The position numbers and the translations under genes are program-made. A model generated the notes under the pieces. That model was given only the letters and a program-made list of their open reading frames with translations. It ran no database searches and was not told the DNA's origin. Shown in pieces: positions 1-12,310 of a DNA stretch of 64,000 bases (the first letter of the stretch is position 1; every line of letters starts with the position of its first letter). Source of the DNA: Nematostella vectensis (taxonomy: Eukaryota; Cnidaria; Anthozoa; Actiniaria; Edwardsiidae); assembly GCF_932526225.1 (NCBI RefSeq), contig NC_064046.1, positions 8,357,219-8,421,218 of the forward strand, written 5' to 3'.

Positions 1-146
1 CAAATGAAGCTTAGGCCGTGATCCTTTAATTCTCCTTTCTTGGGAAACCTTGGCGAGAACATGGACACCTTAGGCGATAGACGCCTTAGATGGTAATTGA
101 GGGTACCATATGGATGCTAAAAGGCCTTCACCTTTTCGTGTCACAG

Positions 147-3100
147 ATGGTGAAAGAGCAGCGCGGAAGACTGACCGAGTTGTCTCGAGGAAAGCAGGAA
201 GTCGTGGCTGAGTACAAGGTTAGTGTCTCATTTGCAATGTGTTCTGGGCGTGGTGATATTATCAAAGCATTATTTTGAGTATTTATTATTCGACTTGTTT
301 CGTTTTCGTTCTCAGGATCGCATCCAGACCTTGGAAGGTCAGCTGAACGATGCGCGGCGCCAGCTGAACAGACTCGAGACACTAGAGCAGGTTAGATCGC
401 GTGACACCAATAGCACCACTCTAGATTGTGTTACATTATTTGCTAGTTATATGTGACATGACGAAGCATGATTGTCTGTACACAATGTGTCAAATGTTGG
501 CTATGTGCTAGTTATATGTGACATGTCAAAGCATTTGGTGCAAAGCAGGACGCCATCAAATTTTGTTGCAATATTGTTGTCCTGGTGTTGGTGTCCAACA
601 GTACAATGCTGCATGCTCTTCTAACAAAGTTGGCAATTTCTGTGGAAGTCTTTATGGTGGAACAATGAGCTTGTTGCTTTAGTCAGGAGTGACTGGCACT
701 TTCATATATTATTCCCACTACAACTGAAAGTCATAAGATATGAGAATATTTTACGTACTAACACCAACCGCTTCGAGAAGCTCATTCCTTGTAAATACGC
801 AAAATACTTGGTGAATTTTATTATTCCAATTTAGAGTAATAGTTGTAATCAAGGTCTACTTCTATGAAAGGTATCCCCCTCCGCAGGCAACTCTACTCTG
901 TCTGGTATTGGCTTTTTTGTTGAACCGGCCTTTATTCAGATTCGGGATTCCTGTGTTTATGTTTTAAAAGACGCAGTGAACTGGTACCCCGTCCCCCCAA
1001 TGCGTTATTTTACTCCTCTATTCCCCACAGGAAGCCCACATCCTATTTTTTTTTTCTTATTAATGAGACGATATGCCTGCGGAGGAGGCTATGCGAGAGG
1101 CATAATCTAATCATTATTTTTTTCATTCAACTAACCCCCCTCCCACCTCCCTCGGTTCTCCCTCTTTTGTCAGGATAAGTCCAAGCTCGCTGCGCAAATC
1201 CGTGCTCAGGAGTCTGTTATCGAGGGGTTGCGCACAGAGAGGAAGCTATGGAGTCAGGAGCTCGCCCAGCAAGGTAACCATGGAGTCCACTGCTGCCCTT
1301 TCTTATTATTGCTTATTTTCACTGTAGCTACCCGCTATAAATGGCTTTAAAAGCCTTTTTAATCCCTATCTTGTCGCTGAGTTCCACCGTAGCTGTCCAC
1401 CATGGATGCTTTGAGACCTTGCTTATCCCTTTTTTGTCCCTTAGTTTTGTGTAGCGACAACCCGTAGTAGGGTCAGGAGCCTTTTCTGATCCTTGCCTTG
1501 TGCCTCAGGTGCCTCTCTTGCGTCCGACCGAGGGCGACTGGAGTCTCGTATCGAGGTCCTCACGGCCGAGCTGAATCAGATGAAGAAACAATCACAGGTA
1601 TTTTCAATAATCATTATGTCGAGGATTATTATTATTATGATGATGATTTTTTTTTTCATTTTTATTCTCATTTTTATTACAATGTTGCAAGGACGCCCAA
1701 CACCACACACCCTATAACATAAGATTAAATCAATGATTTACATTTGTACTGTTATTTTTCCATTACATATCATTTTTCCATTACTCACTTTTAAATAACA
1801 TTACATTATATCTTGGGTGCACAAAAAACGATAGTTCAAAACCCACCCACAACGCATCATCATGATGATGATTATGTTGAAGATTATCATGATGATGATG
1901 TTTATGTTGAAGATTATTATAATGATAATGATGATTATGTTGAAGATTATCATGATGATATTATTATGCCGAGAATGATCGTGATGATGATGATGATTCC
2001 ATGATTTTTTTTATGATGACGATAATGCTAGTGATGCTGATCATCATGATTATAAATTACTATTGTTTTTATTATAATTATTATATAAATCTATATAGTA
2101 ATGCATAATTGGAATAAATGTGAAGAGAGTATTATCTGTATCATTGTCAACCTTTGTTTCAGAGTGATAACGAGACGATTCGCATAAAGGCCAAGTTGAT
2201 TGAGGATCAGACGGACTCCACTCGCAAGCTGAGACAGGTATATTGTGATCTATGTGGCATAAAGACGGCTAATCTACCTAAAAAGAGAAATGTTTAGCTT
2301 TTATAATGCTAGAAACGTTTTCCTTAGGCTTTGTCTGAGCGTGAGAATGAGATCAAGAGAATTCGTGACGAGAATGCGAAGCAAGTGGCAGACCTCGAGC
2401 AAAAGCTGGCGTCAGAGTTGACAACAAGCACGGAGCTGCAGGTAAGGACGACGGTATTCGCTGTAAAAACTCACAGCTCCTAATCCAGACAGGATATGGA
2501 GCAAGTTTGTTAATTAAGGCAACAGATAATAGAAAGAGTTACAGTTGAAAACCTACAGTTTTGATTTATGAGAGACGTTTTCAATCAGAAATCTTTATTG
2601 GAATCTTTAAATTCTACAAAAGATGCTTTTCCTCTCGATACCAAATAAAGGTCTGTGATATAATCTTTCCTGTGGGAATGTATGAAACAAAAAATTGTAC
2701 CCTCTTTTTGGGGGGTGGGGGGGCAGGAAGTTGTTCGAGCTTCTAAGAGATCATTAAACTCACTTTATATATCATGAGTTACTATATAAACAAGGGCGTA
2801 GCCAGGAGGGGGCCCAAAAAAGGCCCATATGATATCTTATAAATTTACTGTATTTTTGGACCCCCCTTCGCTAAGCCCCTCTGATTAAACATGAAAAAGT
2901 TTTGATAATGTAAAAACGTTTGTAACAGGACGAAGTGGATGCTCTAAGACAACGTAAAGATGAACTCAAAACACAGCTCCGAGACAGCCAGGAGGAGCTA
3001 GAGAAAACCAAAGATGGGCTGAGGTAAGTGCTTATATATGTGTGTATATTTGGGCTATTTACGCTCTGTTGCATTTGCGCGACGCGGCATCCAACGAACC

Positions 3101-4597
3101 GGACTCGCTCAATATTTTTTTGGAAAAAATAAAAACTTTATTCCAATAAATACCAATACAGGTGATAACTTACAAAGTAGGCTGGCTTGTATGCCTGACC
3201 TCTGTACATAACATTTAATGACATCATCACAATATTTCTGAACCAGACTCGTAATGGAGTCATCTGTTAAGCTTAGAGTGTTATTGTGGCGTGCTTTCTA
3301 AATCATTCTTCCCCGAGGCACTCAAATAGAGACAATATAAATTTTGCTAGAAAATATTATGTAATGCGTTGTGTGTAGTGGGTGTGTAGTAGTTGAACTT
3401 AACATGTTTACCCACTGGCATGTTCATGATAAGAAGAACACACTTCCGGGGGCTTCTATCTCAGGTCGCTTCGCAGCAAATGGCAAGAAAAAAGCGGACT
3501 CATCACACAGATGGAGTCTGAGGTCGTCCAGATGCGAGACAACTTTAAAGAGAAGGAAAAGACGCTTACCGAAGAGAGAGACAAGGCCATTACCGCGGCA
3601 AGGTAAGGGGAGTAGTGTTGGCGGGACAGGGGCGTCACCGCCCTCAGATATAGGGGGTAAGGGAGGAGTCCCAAAGCTATTACTGTGTGACGGGGAGTGG
3701 GGGTAGGGCTAGTAGGGGACAAAGCCGTCACTATCACCAGGTGAGGGGAGGGGGTATAGGGGGGACAAAGTCAACAAAGCAACGTTCTTTATTTTAAAAA
3801 AAACACTACAAGTTAATACAATAATAATAATATTAATACATTTACTATAAAGAATTCCATGTTTTTATAGATCGTTTCTTTTACAGAATCTTATACAATT
3901 ATTACCTATAATATACAATCATTATAGTTATTATGTAACTTGTCTTGAAGCGCTTCGATGGAGAAACTCAAATCATGTGATGACGCGTTCCGCCGTCAAT
4001 TGGAATCTGTGAAGCACAGCCACGAAAAAGAGGTGGACAGGATTCACAAGGAGAAGCAATCCGAACTAGACCAGGCCAACCAGAGGGTAAGTCCCACTAA
4101 ACTATGCCAAAGGTTTAACTCCCGCCTGGCCAGACTAGCTAAAGGGTGGCCTTTTTTCTTACAATAATGGCCTTTTTAATGGACATGGTTCTTTGTTTAG
4201 GTTTTTTATATAGGCCCACTAATTGACCGTTTTCTTTTCTTGTTTTTCTTTACAAGATTTTGGATTGATTATGGATTTTCAATCCCTAACTTGCATCAAG
4301 TCAACGCATGAACGTGCCACATAATGCTACCTTTAAATAAATTGTCAAACGCCCCTAAGTAGCTTTCAGTTTTTGATGATCGTTTCTAAACCAGATAAGA
4401 TGTTGTTGTAAAAAATTTGATTAATCATAACGCGATATGATTCTTATCGCACATCGCGTGATTTTCAGGTCCTAGAAGTCGAGGATGAAATGCGACAACT
4501 CCTCCAGGAAAACGCACTGACAAAGAAAACCTTGGAAAAGAGGATCAACAAGCTCACTTCCGCATTCACAGAGATTCAGCAAGACTTGGCGACATAA
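147..4597 (+). CDS. LRRCC1: LRRCC1-like coiled-coil centrosomal protein, 3' ten exons (5' end outside window)
   Basis: Ten exons with GT/AG borders and compatible phases: 147-218, 316-390, 1174-1273, 1509-1597, 2163-2237, 2328-2441, 2929-3023, 3465-3602, 3951-4086 and 4469-4597 (TAA 4595-4597). Together they encode the last 340 residues. The product is almost pure charged coiled coil rich in E, K, Q and R, without membrane segments or a catalytic motif. The end (DDAFRRQLESVKHSHEKEVD, later VLEVEDEMRQLLQEN) agrees with my memory of the C-terminus of LRRCC1/CLERC, a centriole and centrosome protein whose N-terminal leucine-rich repeats would lie upstream of the window. Exon 1 here begins with ATG, but it follows an AG acceptor and continues coiled coil, so it is treated as internal. 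The donors after the first two exons (gttagt, gttaga) are weak. The family name is inference from a generic coiled coil; another centrosomal coiled-coil protein is possible. The coding model itself is strong. Confidence 0.68.
1615..2060 (+). repeat. ATG/GAT-rich microsatellite with a 27-bp-like sub-repeat inside an intron
   Basis: Within the intron 1598-2162 of the LRRCC1-like gene. Runs of gat/atg triplets alternate with three diverged copies of a block containing ttatgttgaagattat at about 1873-1955. The acidic peptides it could encode (repeated DDD/VEDY) are a by-product of the triplets. Confidence 0.8.
2793..2880. mobile_element. MITE, GGGGCGTAGCCAGG family, short copy
   Basis: Starts agggcgtagccaggaggggg and ends near cgctaagcccct, a decayed inverted copy of the same end. 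The interior shares ggcccat and tttactgtatttttgga with two other copies in the window (14283-14430 and 56271-56428). No coding capacity. It sits in the intron 2442-2928 of the LRRCC1-like gene. This copy is internally shortened. Confidence 0.7.
3603..3780 (+). other. G-rich intron segment
   Basis: Intron following exon 3465-3602. Loosely repeated blocks of gggg and the tetranucleotide agtg are seen. Apparent ORFs on both strands here have no recognisable content. Confidence 0.4.
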
Positions 4598-5585
4598 CAT
4601 ATACAGATAGGTCAAAACATCACAGAGATTCAGCAAGACTTGGCGACATAACATATACAGATAGGTCAAAACATCACAGAGATTCAGCAAGACTTGGCGA
4701 CATAACATATACAGATAGGTCAAAACATCACAGAGATTCAGCAAGACTTGGCGACATAACATACACAGATAGGTCAAAACATCACAGAGATTCAGCAAGA
4801 CTTGGCGACATAACATACAGATAGGTCAAAACATCACAGAGATTCAGCAAGACTTGGCGACATAACATACACAGATAGGTCAAAACATCACAGAGATTCA
4901 GCAAGACTTGGCGACGTAACATGTACAGATAGGTCAAAACATAACAGAGATTCAGCAAGACTTGGCGACATAACATACAGATAGGTCAAAACATCACAGA
5001 GATTCAGCAAGACTTGGCGACATAACATACACAGATAGGTCAAAACATCACAGAGATTCAGCAAGACTTGGCGACGTAACATATACAGATAGGTCAAAAC
5101 ATCACAGAGATTTAGCAAGACTTGGCGACATAACATACAGATAGGTCAAAACATCACAGAGATTCAGCAAGACTTAGCGACATAACATACACAGATAGGT
5201 CAAAACATCACAGAGATTCAGCAAGACTTGGCGACATAACATATACAGATAGGTCAAAACATCACAGAGATTCAGCAAGACTTGGCGACATAACATATAC
5301 AGATAGGTCAAAACATCACAGAGATTCAGCAAGACTTGGCGACGTAACATATACAGATAGGTCAAAACATCACAGAGATTCAGCAAGACTTGGTGACATA
5401 AAATACACAGATAGGTCAAAACATCACAGAGATTCAGCAAGACTTGGCGACATAACATATACAGATAGGTCAAAACATCACAGAGATTCAGCAAGACTTG
5501 GCGACATAACATATACAGATAGGTCAAAACATCACAGAGATTCAGCAAGACTTGGCGACATAACATATACAGATAGGTCAAAACA
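4567..5585 (+). repeat. 54-bp minisatellite seeded by the last exon of the LRRCC1-like gene
   Basis: About 19 tandem copies of a 54-bp unit beginning cacagagattcagcaagact; some units are 52 bp through loss of one dinucleotide. The first unit (4567-4620) overlaps the end of the coding sequence: it contains the last nine codons, the stop TAA (4595-4597) and 23 bp of 3' flank. All later units are copies of that coding and UTR piece. Copies are more than 90 percent identical by eye, so the expansion is recent. Long minus-strand ORFs across the array result from a unit length divisible by three. Confidence 0.97.
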
Positions 5586-5890
5586 GTCTGCAAACAGGTC
5601 AAGAACACGTGACGAACAGAACAAATTACACGAATACCGCATAACAAGTCGATACAGGTTACGAATTTCAAACAATAGGGCAAAATCTAATCTCGTCCCA
5701 TCTTGTACAGTGGAATTTCACATATGCTTTTGTAAAAAAAGAGTACTTCCTTAAAGAAAAACACAGTATTTATCGTCAATATTTTGTCAATGTGGCTTCT
5801 ACGAACAAGAATCTCTAGCATTGCAGCTTCAAATTTCGGAAAATTTGATTTGCGCTGTCTGCTGGAGGTTAACGTGCGGTAATGCCTAGT
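5586..5890. other. No gene seen
   Basis: Unique sequence between the 54-bp array and the next element. A minus-strand ORF running on from here has no recognisable features. Confidence 0.4.
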
Positions 5891-6100
5891 GCACACGAGT
5901 GACATAACGACATAACAACATAGGCGCACGCACTCTTTAATAACGACATGGACATAATGACATAAAAGAAAAAAAACATGTTTTATCTTTTATGTCGTTA
6001 TGTTCATGTCCTTATGTTGGGCTTATGTCAAAATGTCGAACCATTCACACTTGAATATATGAACAAAAGGGTGCACGCGCCTATGTCGTTATGTCATGTA
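5891..6100. mobile_element. Foldback/MITE element with nested inverted repeats
   Basis: The left arm around 5900-5931 (gtgacataacgacataacaa, then cataggcgcacgcac) is the inverse of the right arm around 6071-6098 (gtgcacgcgcctatgtcgtt, then atgtcatg). Inside, a second near-perfect inverted pair (about 5943-5968 with 5985-6012, acgacatggacataatgaca against its complement) encloses a short A-rich loop. The single strand can fold almost end to end. No ORF. Target duplication not determined. Confidence 0.7.
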
Positions 6101-6107
6101 TTTTCAT

Positions 6108-7268
6108 ATTTAGCATATATACTATGGGATTTTATTATTTAGCATATAAACTATGGGATTTTCACATTTATCATATATACTATGGGATTTTCATATTTAT
6201 CATATATACTATGGGATTTTCACATTTAGAATATATACTATGGGATTTTCACATTTAGCATATATACTATGGGATTTTCACATTTAGCATATATAATATG
6301 GGATTTCACATTTAGCATATATACTATGGGATTTTCACATTTAGCATATATACTATGGGATTTTCATATTTAGCATATATACTATGGGATTTTCATATTT
6401 AGCATATATACTATGGGATTTTCACATTTAGCATATATACTATGGGATTTTCATATTTAGCATATATACTATGGGATTTTCATATTTAGCATATATACTA
6501 TGGGATTTTCACATTTAGCATATATACTATGGGATTTTTATATTTAGCATGTATACTATGACATTTTCACATTTAGCATATATACTATGGGATTTTCATA
6601 TTTAGCATATATACTATGGGATTTTTATATTTAGCATATATACTATGGGATTTTCATATTTAGCATATATACTGTGGGATTTTATTATTTAGCATATATA
6701 CTATGGGATTTTCACATTTAGCATATATACTATGGTATTTTTGTATTTAGCATATATACTATGGGATTTTCATATTTAGCATATATACTATCGGATTTTC
6801 ATATCTAGCATATATACTATGGGATTTTCACATTTAGCATATATACTATGGTATTATCATATTTAGCATATATACTATGGGATTTTCATATTTAGCATAT
6901 ATACTATGGGATCTTCATATATAGCATATATACTATGGGATTTTCACATTTAGCATATATACTATGGCATTTTCATATTTAGCATATATACTATGGGATT
7001 TTCACATTTAGCATATATACTATGGTATTTTTATATTTAGCATGTATACTATGAGATTTTCACATTTAGCATATATACTATGGGATTTTCACATTTAGCA
7101 TATATACTATGGGATTTTAACATTTAGCATATATACTATGGAATTTTCATATTTAGCATATATACTATGGAATTTTCATATTTAGCATATATACTATGGG
7201 ATTTTCACATTTAGCATATATACTATGGGATTTTCATATTTAGCATATATACTATGGGATTTTCATAA
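6108..7268 (+). repeat. 29-bp AT-rich minisatellite, about 40 copies
   Basis: Unit core ttagcatatatactatggga followed by ttttcacat or ttttcatat. Point variants are scattered through the array; no higher-order period is evident. The unit contains TATATA and is strongly AT-rich. Confidence 0.97.
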
Positions 7269-7938
7269 GAACGCGCGCTCTGGCTGATTCCGGCTGAACC
7301 AGACGAAAAAACCCACCATCATTGCCTGCGGTGCCATTTTTAATTCCTTTTGCGGGACTTGTTTTGTTTGGTTTTTGGGTAATAATCTGAAGTTAAAAAA
7401 AGAACTTATCCTGCGACATGGACTCTGCTCTTTCGTCCTTTTTCCTTAATAAACAAAGGTCCCATCCGTTCCGCGACGCATGTTGTACAGGCGGAATGAA
7501 ATGCTCGACTCTGTTAGATTTTTTATAGACAAATGCAAGAACATTGTTAAGTTCCTGCGTTTATTCCATACGCGTCATCTTCTATAATCCGCTATAATTC
7601 CAATTCTAATAAAATCGTTGCAACGTCAGCTTTTCTCTGCACTATTTTTCGCAAGCTCTCGCGCAAGTCACCGTCATTTACAACTAGAAAACATGCTAAA
7701 AGTAAAGCCGTGAGAGAAACTACGACAACTTTTAAGTACAAAAGAGTGTTAAAGAATTATAAGGAATATTTGGCAAGTGTTTGGAGTCCATTCTCTACAA
7801 AAACAAGAGCAAAAATTGTACTTGAGAAATCAAACACAGCACACGCTCGTTTGAATTGGAAAATAAAATTCAAAAAAGCGCGCGCTTTTGAAATGGCGTC
7901 ATTATAGTGCACGCGCGTACAAACAACGAATTTGACAT
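7269..7938. other. No recognisable gene
   Basis: Unique sequence with isolated cgcgcg stretches. Only short ORFs without recognisable features. Confidence 0.4.
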
Positions 7939-7999
<61 letters not shown>

Positions 8000-8103
8000 G
8001 TAGGTAGGTAGGTAGGTAGGTAGGTAGGTAGGTAGGTAGGTAGGTAGGTAGGTAGGTAGGTAGGTAGGTTGGTAGGTAGGTTGGTAGGTAGGTAGGTAGG
8101 TAG
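7939..8103 (+). repeat. Compound microsatellite (GATA)n then (GGTA)n
   Basis: About 15 GATA units (7939-7997), then about 26 GGTA units with two interruptions (to 8103). It directly abuts the 3' end of the LINE fragment on the minus strand, so it may have begun as that element's simple-repeat tail. It also gives long spurious reading frames (YLPT and YLSI repeats). Confidence 0.97.
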
Positions 8104-8965
8104 ATTCTTTGATTTCTGCAATGCATTCCACCTTTTAGCTGCTACAGACTTAAAGCTGTTTTTTGCTAATGTATTCCGAGCCTTGGGAAGTACTAAGTTA
8201 TGGTTTGCTGCATTTTTAGTGTTCTTGTTATGTACATCACTACACTTAACGAACATATCCCTGATATAGCATGGGGTCATATTGTTCATTGCCTTAAAGA
8301 GCAAAACAAGTTGTAGGTAGATTATTCTCTTGTTGAAGGGGACAATATTTAGTTCTTCAAAAAGTGGTTTGGAGGGTGCATCCCATTCCTTATCGAGGAT
8401 AACCCGCGCACATCGTTTCTGGAACTTGACCATATCGTCGATGTGTTGCTTTTTAGTCGAGCCCCAGACGATAGCACCATAGTCTAATATTGGCTGTATG
8501 AGCGAATGGTAGAACAGGGTTCTTGCTTTAAGTGAAAGGAATTTCTTTGTCCTTTTTAACAAGCCTAGTCGCTTGGAGATCTTATTGTGAATGTACTTGA
8601 GGTGGTTGTCCCAGGTTAAGGAGTTGTCTAATCTTATGCCAAGCAGTTTAACTTCATTGACACATTCAAGCTGGCCATTTTCTGTGCTGACTGTCAAATC
8701 CTTTCCTGCCAATTTGCGCAACTTTGGCTTGCTACAGATAAGCATTGATTTGGTTTTGCTTTGGTTCAAAACCATTTTGTTTTCATTCGCCCATCCATTC
8801 ACCTTTTTTAGCTCTTCAGTAAGAATAGACTCAACCTCACTAATGCTACTTCCACTTGCGACTTGTGTTGTATCATCTGCATATATCTCGAGTGCGCTGT
8901 TGGAGACTACAAGTGGTAAGTCATTAATAAACAGGATAAACATTAAGGGACCTAAAGCATCGCTT
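8104..8965 (-). mobile_element. 5'-truncated non-LTR retrotransposon, reverse transcriptase C-terminal part
   Basis: The minus strand keeps an open frame of about 280 residues covering the second half of a LINE reverse transcriptase and its C-terminal region. It starts in the GPLMFILFINDL block; the catalytic box is YADD (ALEIYADDTTQVA), followed by the VKLLGIRLDNSLTW and LIQPILDYGAIVWG blocks typical of the jockey/CR1/L2 side of LINEs. The fingers domain and endonuclease are absent, as expected for 5' truncation during target-primed reverse transcription. The frame is uninterrupted, so insertion is recent, but the C-terminus runs into the tetranucleotide repeat instead of a normal stop and 3' UTR. 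Clade assignment is tentative. Confidence 0.88.
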
Positions 8966-9304
8966 AAAAACCTATCTATTTCTCGCTATTTTTCGTTCTG
9001 TTTCAAGAAACAGCTGTTGATAAGGCTACGTTTTCTTCTAAAGTGTGTTATAGGCCACTCTAGAACTCTATTGTAGCATTTTGGTCTCTCTCTACGGAGC
9101 TCTTCGCTCAGTGATGACGAATGACAGCTTGCCTTTTATATTGCGCGTTTTGTTTACATTTTGATTTGATCAATCATTTAATCAAGAGTTATTTAATCGA
9201 ACACCACATCATTTTATATAATTTAGTTGTTAATAGATTATACTAATAATCTAAATCGCGTGTTAAAAAACAATTTTCGTGCGACTTTGAGAAATGCAAA
9301 ACAA

Positions 9305-9405
9305 GTTGCAAAGGGGGTGTCACACGCAAAAGTATGCGCGTGCGACCTGCAACAGTTTTTTTGCGAGACAGGTCGCAAGAGAAAAAACGTACGTGTGACA
9401 GGACC
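9305..9405. mobile_element. Small imperfect inverted repeat, possible MITE
   Basis: gtgtcacacgcaaaagtatg on the left mirrors cgtacgtgtgacagg on the right, and the inner tgcgacctgcaac mirrors gagacaggtcgca. No target duplication could be confirmed. Confidence 0.4.
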
Positions 9406-9696
9406 TTGAATTAGAAATTGAACATAATGTACTTGATAGGCATTTTCATATTTCATTTTGTTTCCAAAGAAGGTGAAAATATCAGATTTATTTTACGCTT
9501 TTGTTAGAAAATCGACGTTGATATTCATAAAAAATACAATGATTATGAATAAAGAGATAAAAAAACACGATAGTGTCAATCGCGTTTTTATCCGACTCTC
9601 TACTTGTCACATGTAACAGTTAAAAAATAATAAAACACGCACATCCCGCATGCATTTATCATAGGTTATTTTGATAGAAGTCTAGTCTTTCCACAT

Positions 9697-9869
9697 GTGT
9701 AGTTCCAGAAAATATGCATACCTCCCTATTGAGGGGGTCGGAGGTATGACCCCCCACCCCTCTGAAATTTCCAAACCCCTGGAAAAATTCCTGGGCGTTT
9801 GAACTCCCCTACCCCCCTGGAATTACCAATCCCCTCAATGGGGGGGATGGATACTTTCTGGAACTACAC
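9697..9869. mobile_element. MITE, 173 bp, GTGTAGTTCCAGAAA ends
   Basis: Inverted ends gtgtagttccagaaaatatg and atactttctggaactacac (about 15 of the first 16 bases pair), then blocks of G or C runs. It is flanked on both sides by cat (9694-9696 and 9870-9872), a plausible 3-bp target duplication. Non-coding. Confidence 0.75.
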
Positions 9870-9872
9870 CAT

Positions 9873-10554
9873 AAAAAAGAGGGTTAAGAGAAAAAACATT
9901 GCTTTTTTTAAATGTAATTTCATTTTTTATATAAAAATGTATAATTTCCGCCCATTTAAAATTATTTAACAAAAAGAAAGTGTTCCCTTTTTATCTAGCA
10001 TAGAGCCGAGCACTTCATTCCGCGTTCCATTCCGATAATTATTACGGAATCATTTGCGGGCCTACTGTGTCCTTTTTTGGGATGTCTCTTTCGGGCCCTG
10101 TACAGACCTCTCAATAAATCTTTTTCTTATCAGAGGTCGTTAAGGTATACCTGTGGTAAAACAGGATCTCGCCCCAGTCTTTCCTTCCGAGGCCTGGTTT
10201 CACTGCAAGTCAACAAAAATGAAACGAATACCCGATCAAAGCGGTACATGTTGTCAGCTGAACACAAAAACTTAATTTCTACTTAAATTAGGTAACTGAA
10301 TATACCAGAACAAATCAGATTATGTTAGGGTATGTCTAGAAGTAAGAACCAGAATTTGTTTGTAAGATCAACGCTGATATTGTCTTTTTTCCATTGTGTT
10401 ATGTTACTAAAAATACTTCTATCGACTAAAAGACTATTTGAATGCAAAAGGTAATAGTTAAGTTTTTTTACTTTATGATATTATCTTTTCTTGTTTAGCT
10501 TTAGTTGTCTATATTTTGATAATCTCAAACTTTTAATATGTCCCTTCACGTTAG
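9873..10554. other. Upstream region of the zinc-finger gene
   Basis: AT-rich unique sequence without recognisable ORFs. The promoter and 5' UTR of the zinc-finger gene should lie here, but no TATA box or initiator can be defended by eye. A TAG in frame at 10552-10554 immediately precedes the chosen start. Confidence 0.4.
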
Positions 10555-12310
10555 ATGACCGAACACTCTGGACAACGGGACAAAAATAACAAACAGCCGT
10601 TTTATCGGTTAGATTGTAGCATGGCCGAGGAGCAAGGATTGTCAAGATCATGCCAGGATGCCCAAGTAAAGTAACTAGAATTACAGATATGATAAGCTAA
10701 GTTTATACGAGCGACTGACACTTACAGAATGAATACTCTTACCATGAATATAGCGACAGAAAAGATTAAGAAGATAAAGCGTAATGTGATTCATTGTCTC
10801 GAGATCTCTTAGGGAAAAGTCCCATTGTGTTGTATTCTTTGAATTTAAACAATGCCTTCAATAGCTTTGTATTTCCCTAAACATTGCCAAAGCAAAGCTC
10901 TTCTCTGATGTTAGGATAATGCACTTCTTTCTTTTTTAAGCAAGAGAACAAGTGAGCAAAGATCGTTCTGTTATTTTTGTTTCTCGTCTTTAATAAGTCC
11001 CTATGTGATGCATGCTCAAAATCTTTTATTTTATTTTTTAGGGATTTGAAAATGTAAATACATATGATGCTGTAGCACCAAGTAACCACTTGCAAAAAAT
11101 GGAAAAACAGTTTTTAACAAATCTCATCTCACATCCAACAATAGTACATCATCCTCTACAAAACAAGTCACAAGATATCATCAATCTCACCAATGACTTT
11201 CCTTTATCATTGGAGCAGTCTAAAGAAAGAAACTCTATTTATGTTTGTGCTGTTGGACAACAGCGCTCATTAGTTGCTGATTTATTTGCAATGGATTATT
11301 GCCTAAGTCCTACAGCCCCCAAGCCTGGGGGCGGCCATGAACGTAAGGCATCATCCCCTGAAGGTGAACATGTTGATGTCATAGCCAGCCTTAAAACAGA
11401 GGAAGGTGATTTTGAGGTTGATAGCCATGTCAAATGTATAAAGGAAGAGCCAAAAGATAAAGAATATCTTTCTTGTTCTAATGGTAACCCAGAAGCCCTT
11501 GATTCAAATTATGACAATGCCAGTCAATTGGAAAAGTCTCCTTTAATGCATGATAGACCAATTAAAGATACAGGAATGTGCAATTTGGCTGAAGAGTCAA
11601 ATGGGTCAGAATCAAATGCAACCCAAGAAGATAGTGAGGATGAAGACTGTTTGCAACAAAACTCCCCCAAAGAGCTGAATAGGGTGAAATCTGAGCCTAG
11701 TGAATCATCAACGCTTGGTAGTGATGATGAAAGTCTTCTGAGTATTGCTGATCTTCTTCCAGAACAAACATCATCCAAGGAAACAGACACTGGTTTTAAG
11801 TGTGAAAAATGTGGAAAGATTTTCCCAAGAACTTGTGGCCTGAAAAGGCATGACAACCGTGTTCATAAACGCTTAAAGCCACATGCTTGTCCTTTTTGTA
11901 ATAAAGCCTTTGCAGAGAATCGCTGTCTTCAGGTACATATAAGGACTCATACTGGAGAGAGACCTTACCAATGTGAACATTGCAGCCATGCATTTGCTCA
12001 AAAGCAGAACTTAAATAAGCACATAAGATGCTGCCACCTTAATATACCTTTAAGGGACCCATTTCGCAAGCCTCATAAATGCGAGGAATGTGGGAAGCGC
12101 TTCCATGACAAAACTCATCTTCAGCGTCACACAATGATTCACACAGGTGAGAAACCATACCAGTGTGAGGTTTGCGGTATTCCATTTAAAGAGCTATACA
12201 GCCTTACAAGACACATGAGGTGCAATAGACACAAGACTAAAGCAAAGGCAACAGTGCAAGGTGGTATACCAACAACTATTGCAATCCCAAAATTTGAACT
12301 CGAGAAATAA
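10555..12310 (+). CDS. Same zinc-finger gene, isoform with proximal last finger by intron retention (459 aa)
   Basis: Reading through the donor at 12147 continues the same frame into another complete last finger (CEVCGIPFKELYSLTRHMRC), a basic tail and a TAA at 12308-12310; total 459 residues. This finger and the distal one (CDVCNIKYRELHHLTRHLTC) are clearly duplicates. They share the H-x5-H spacing and the flanking RHK.KA residues, but differ at several recognition-helix positions. The two isoforms also differ in tails: short and neutral here, acidic with a sumoylation-like site in the other. Whether both mRNAs exist is inference from intact reading frames and splice signals. Confidence 0.7.

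Noticed and set aside
1813..2004. Acidic ORF with DDD and VEDY repeats
   Set aside because: Produced by an intronic GAT/ATG microsatellite inside a well-supported gene.
4567..5585. CRISPR array reading of the regular 54-bp repeats
   Set aside because: Units are contiguous without unique spacers, in a eukaryotic gene context.
4472..5683. Series of minus-strand ORFs with LCRQVLLNLCDVLTYL repeats
   Set aside because: Antisense reading of the 54-bp minisatellite, whose unit is divisible by three.
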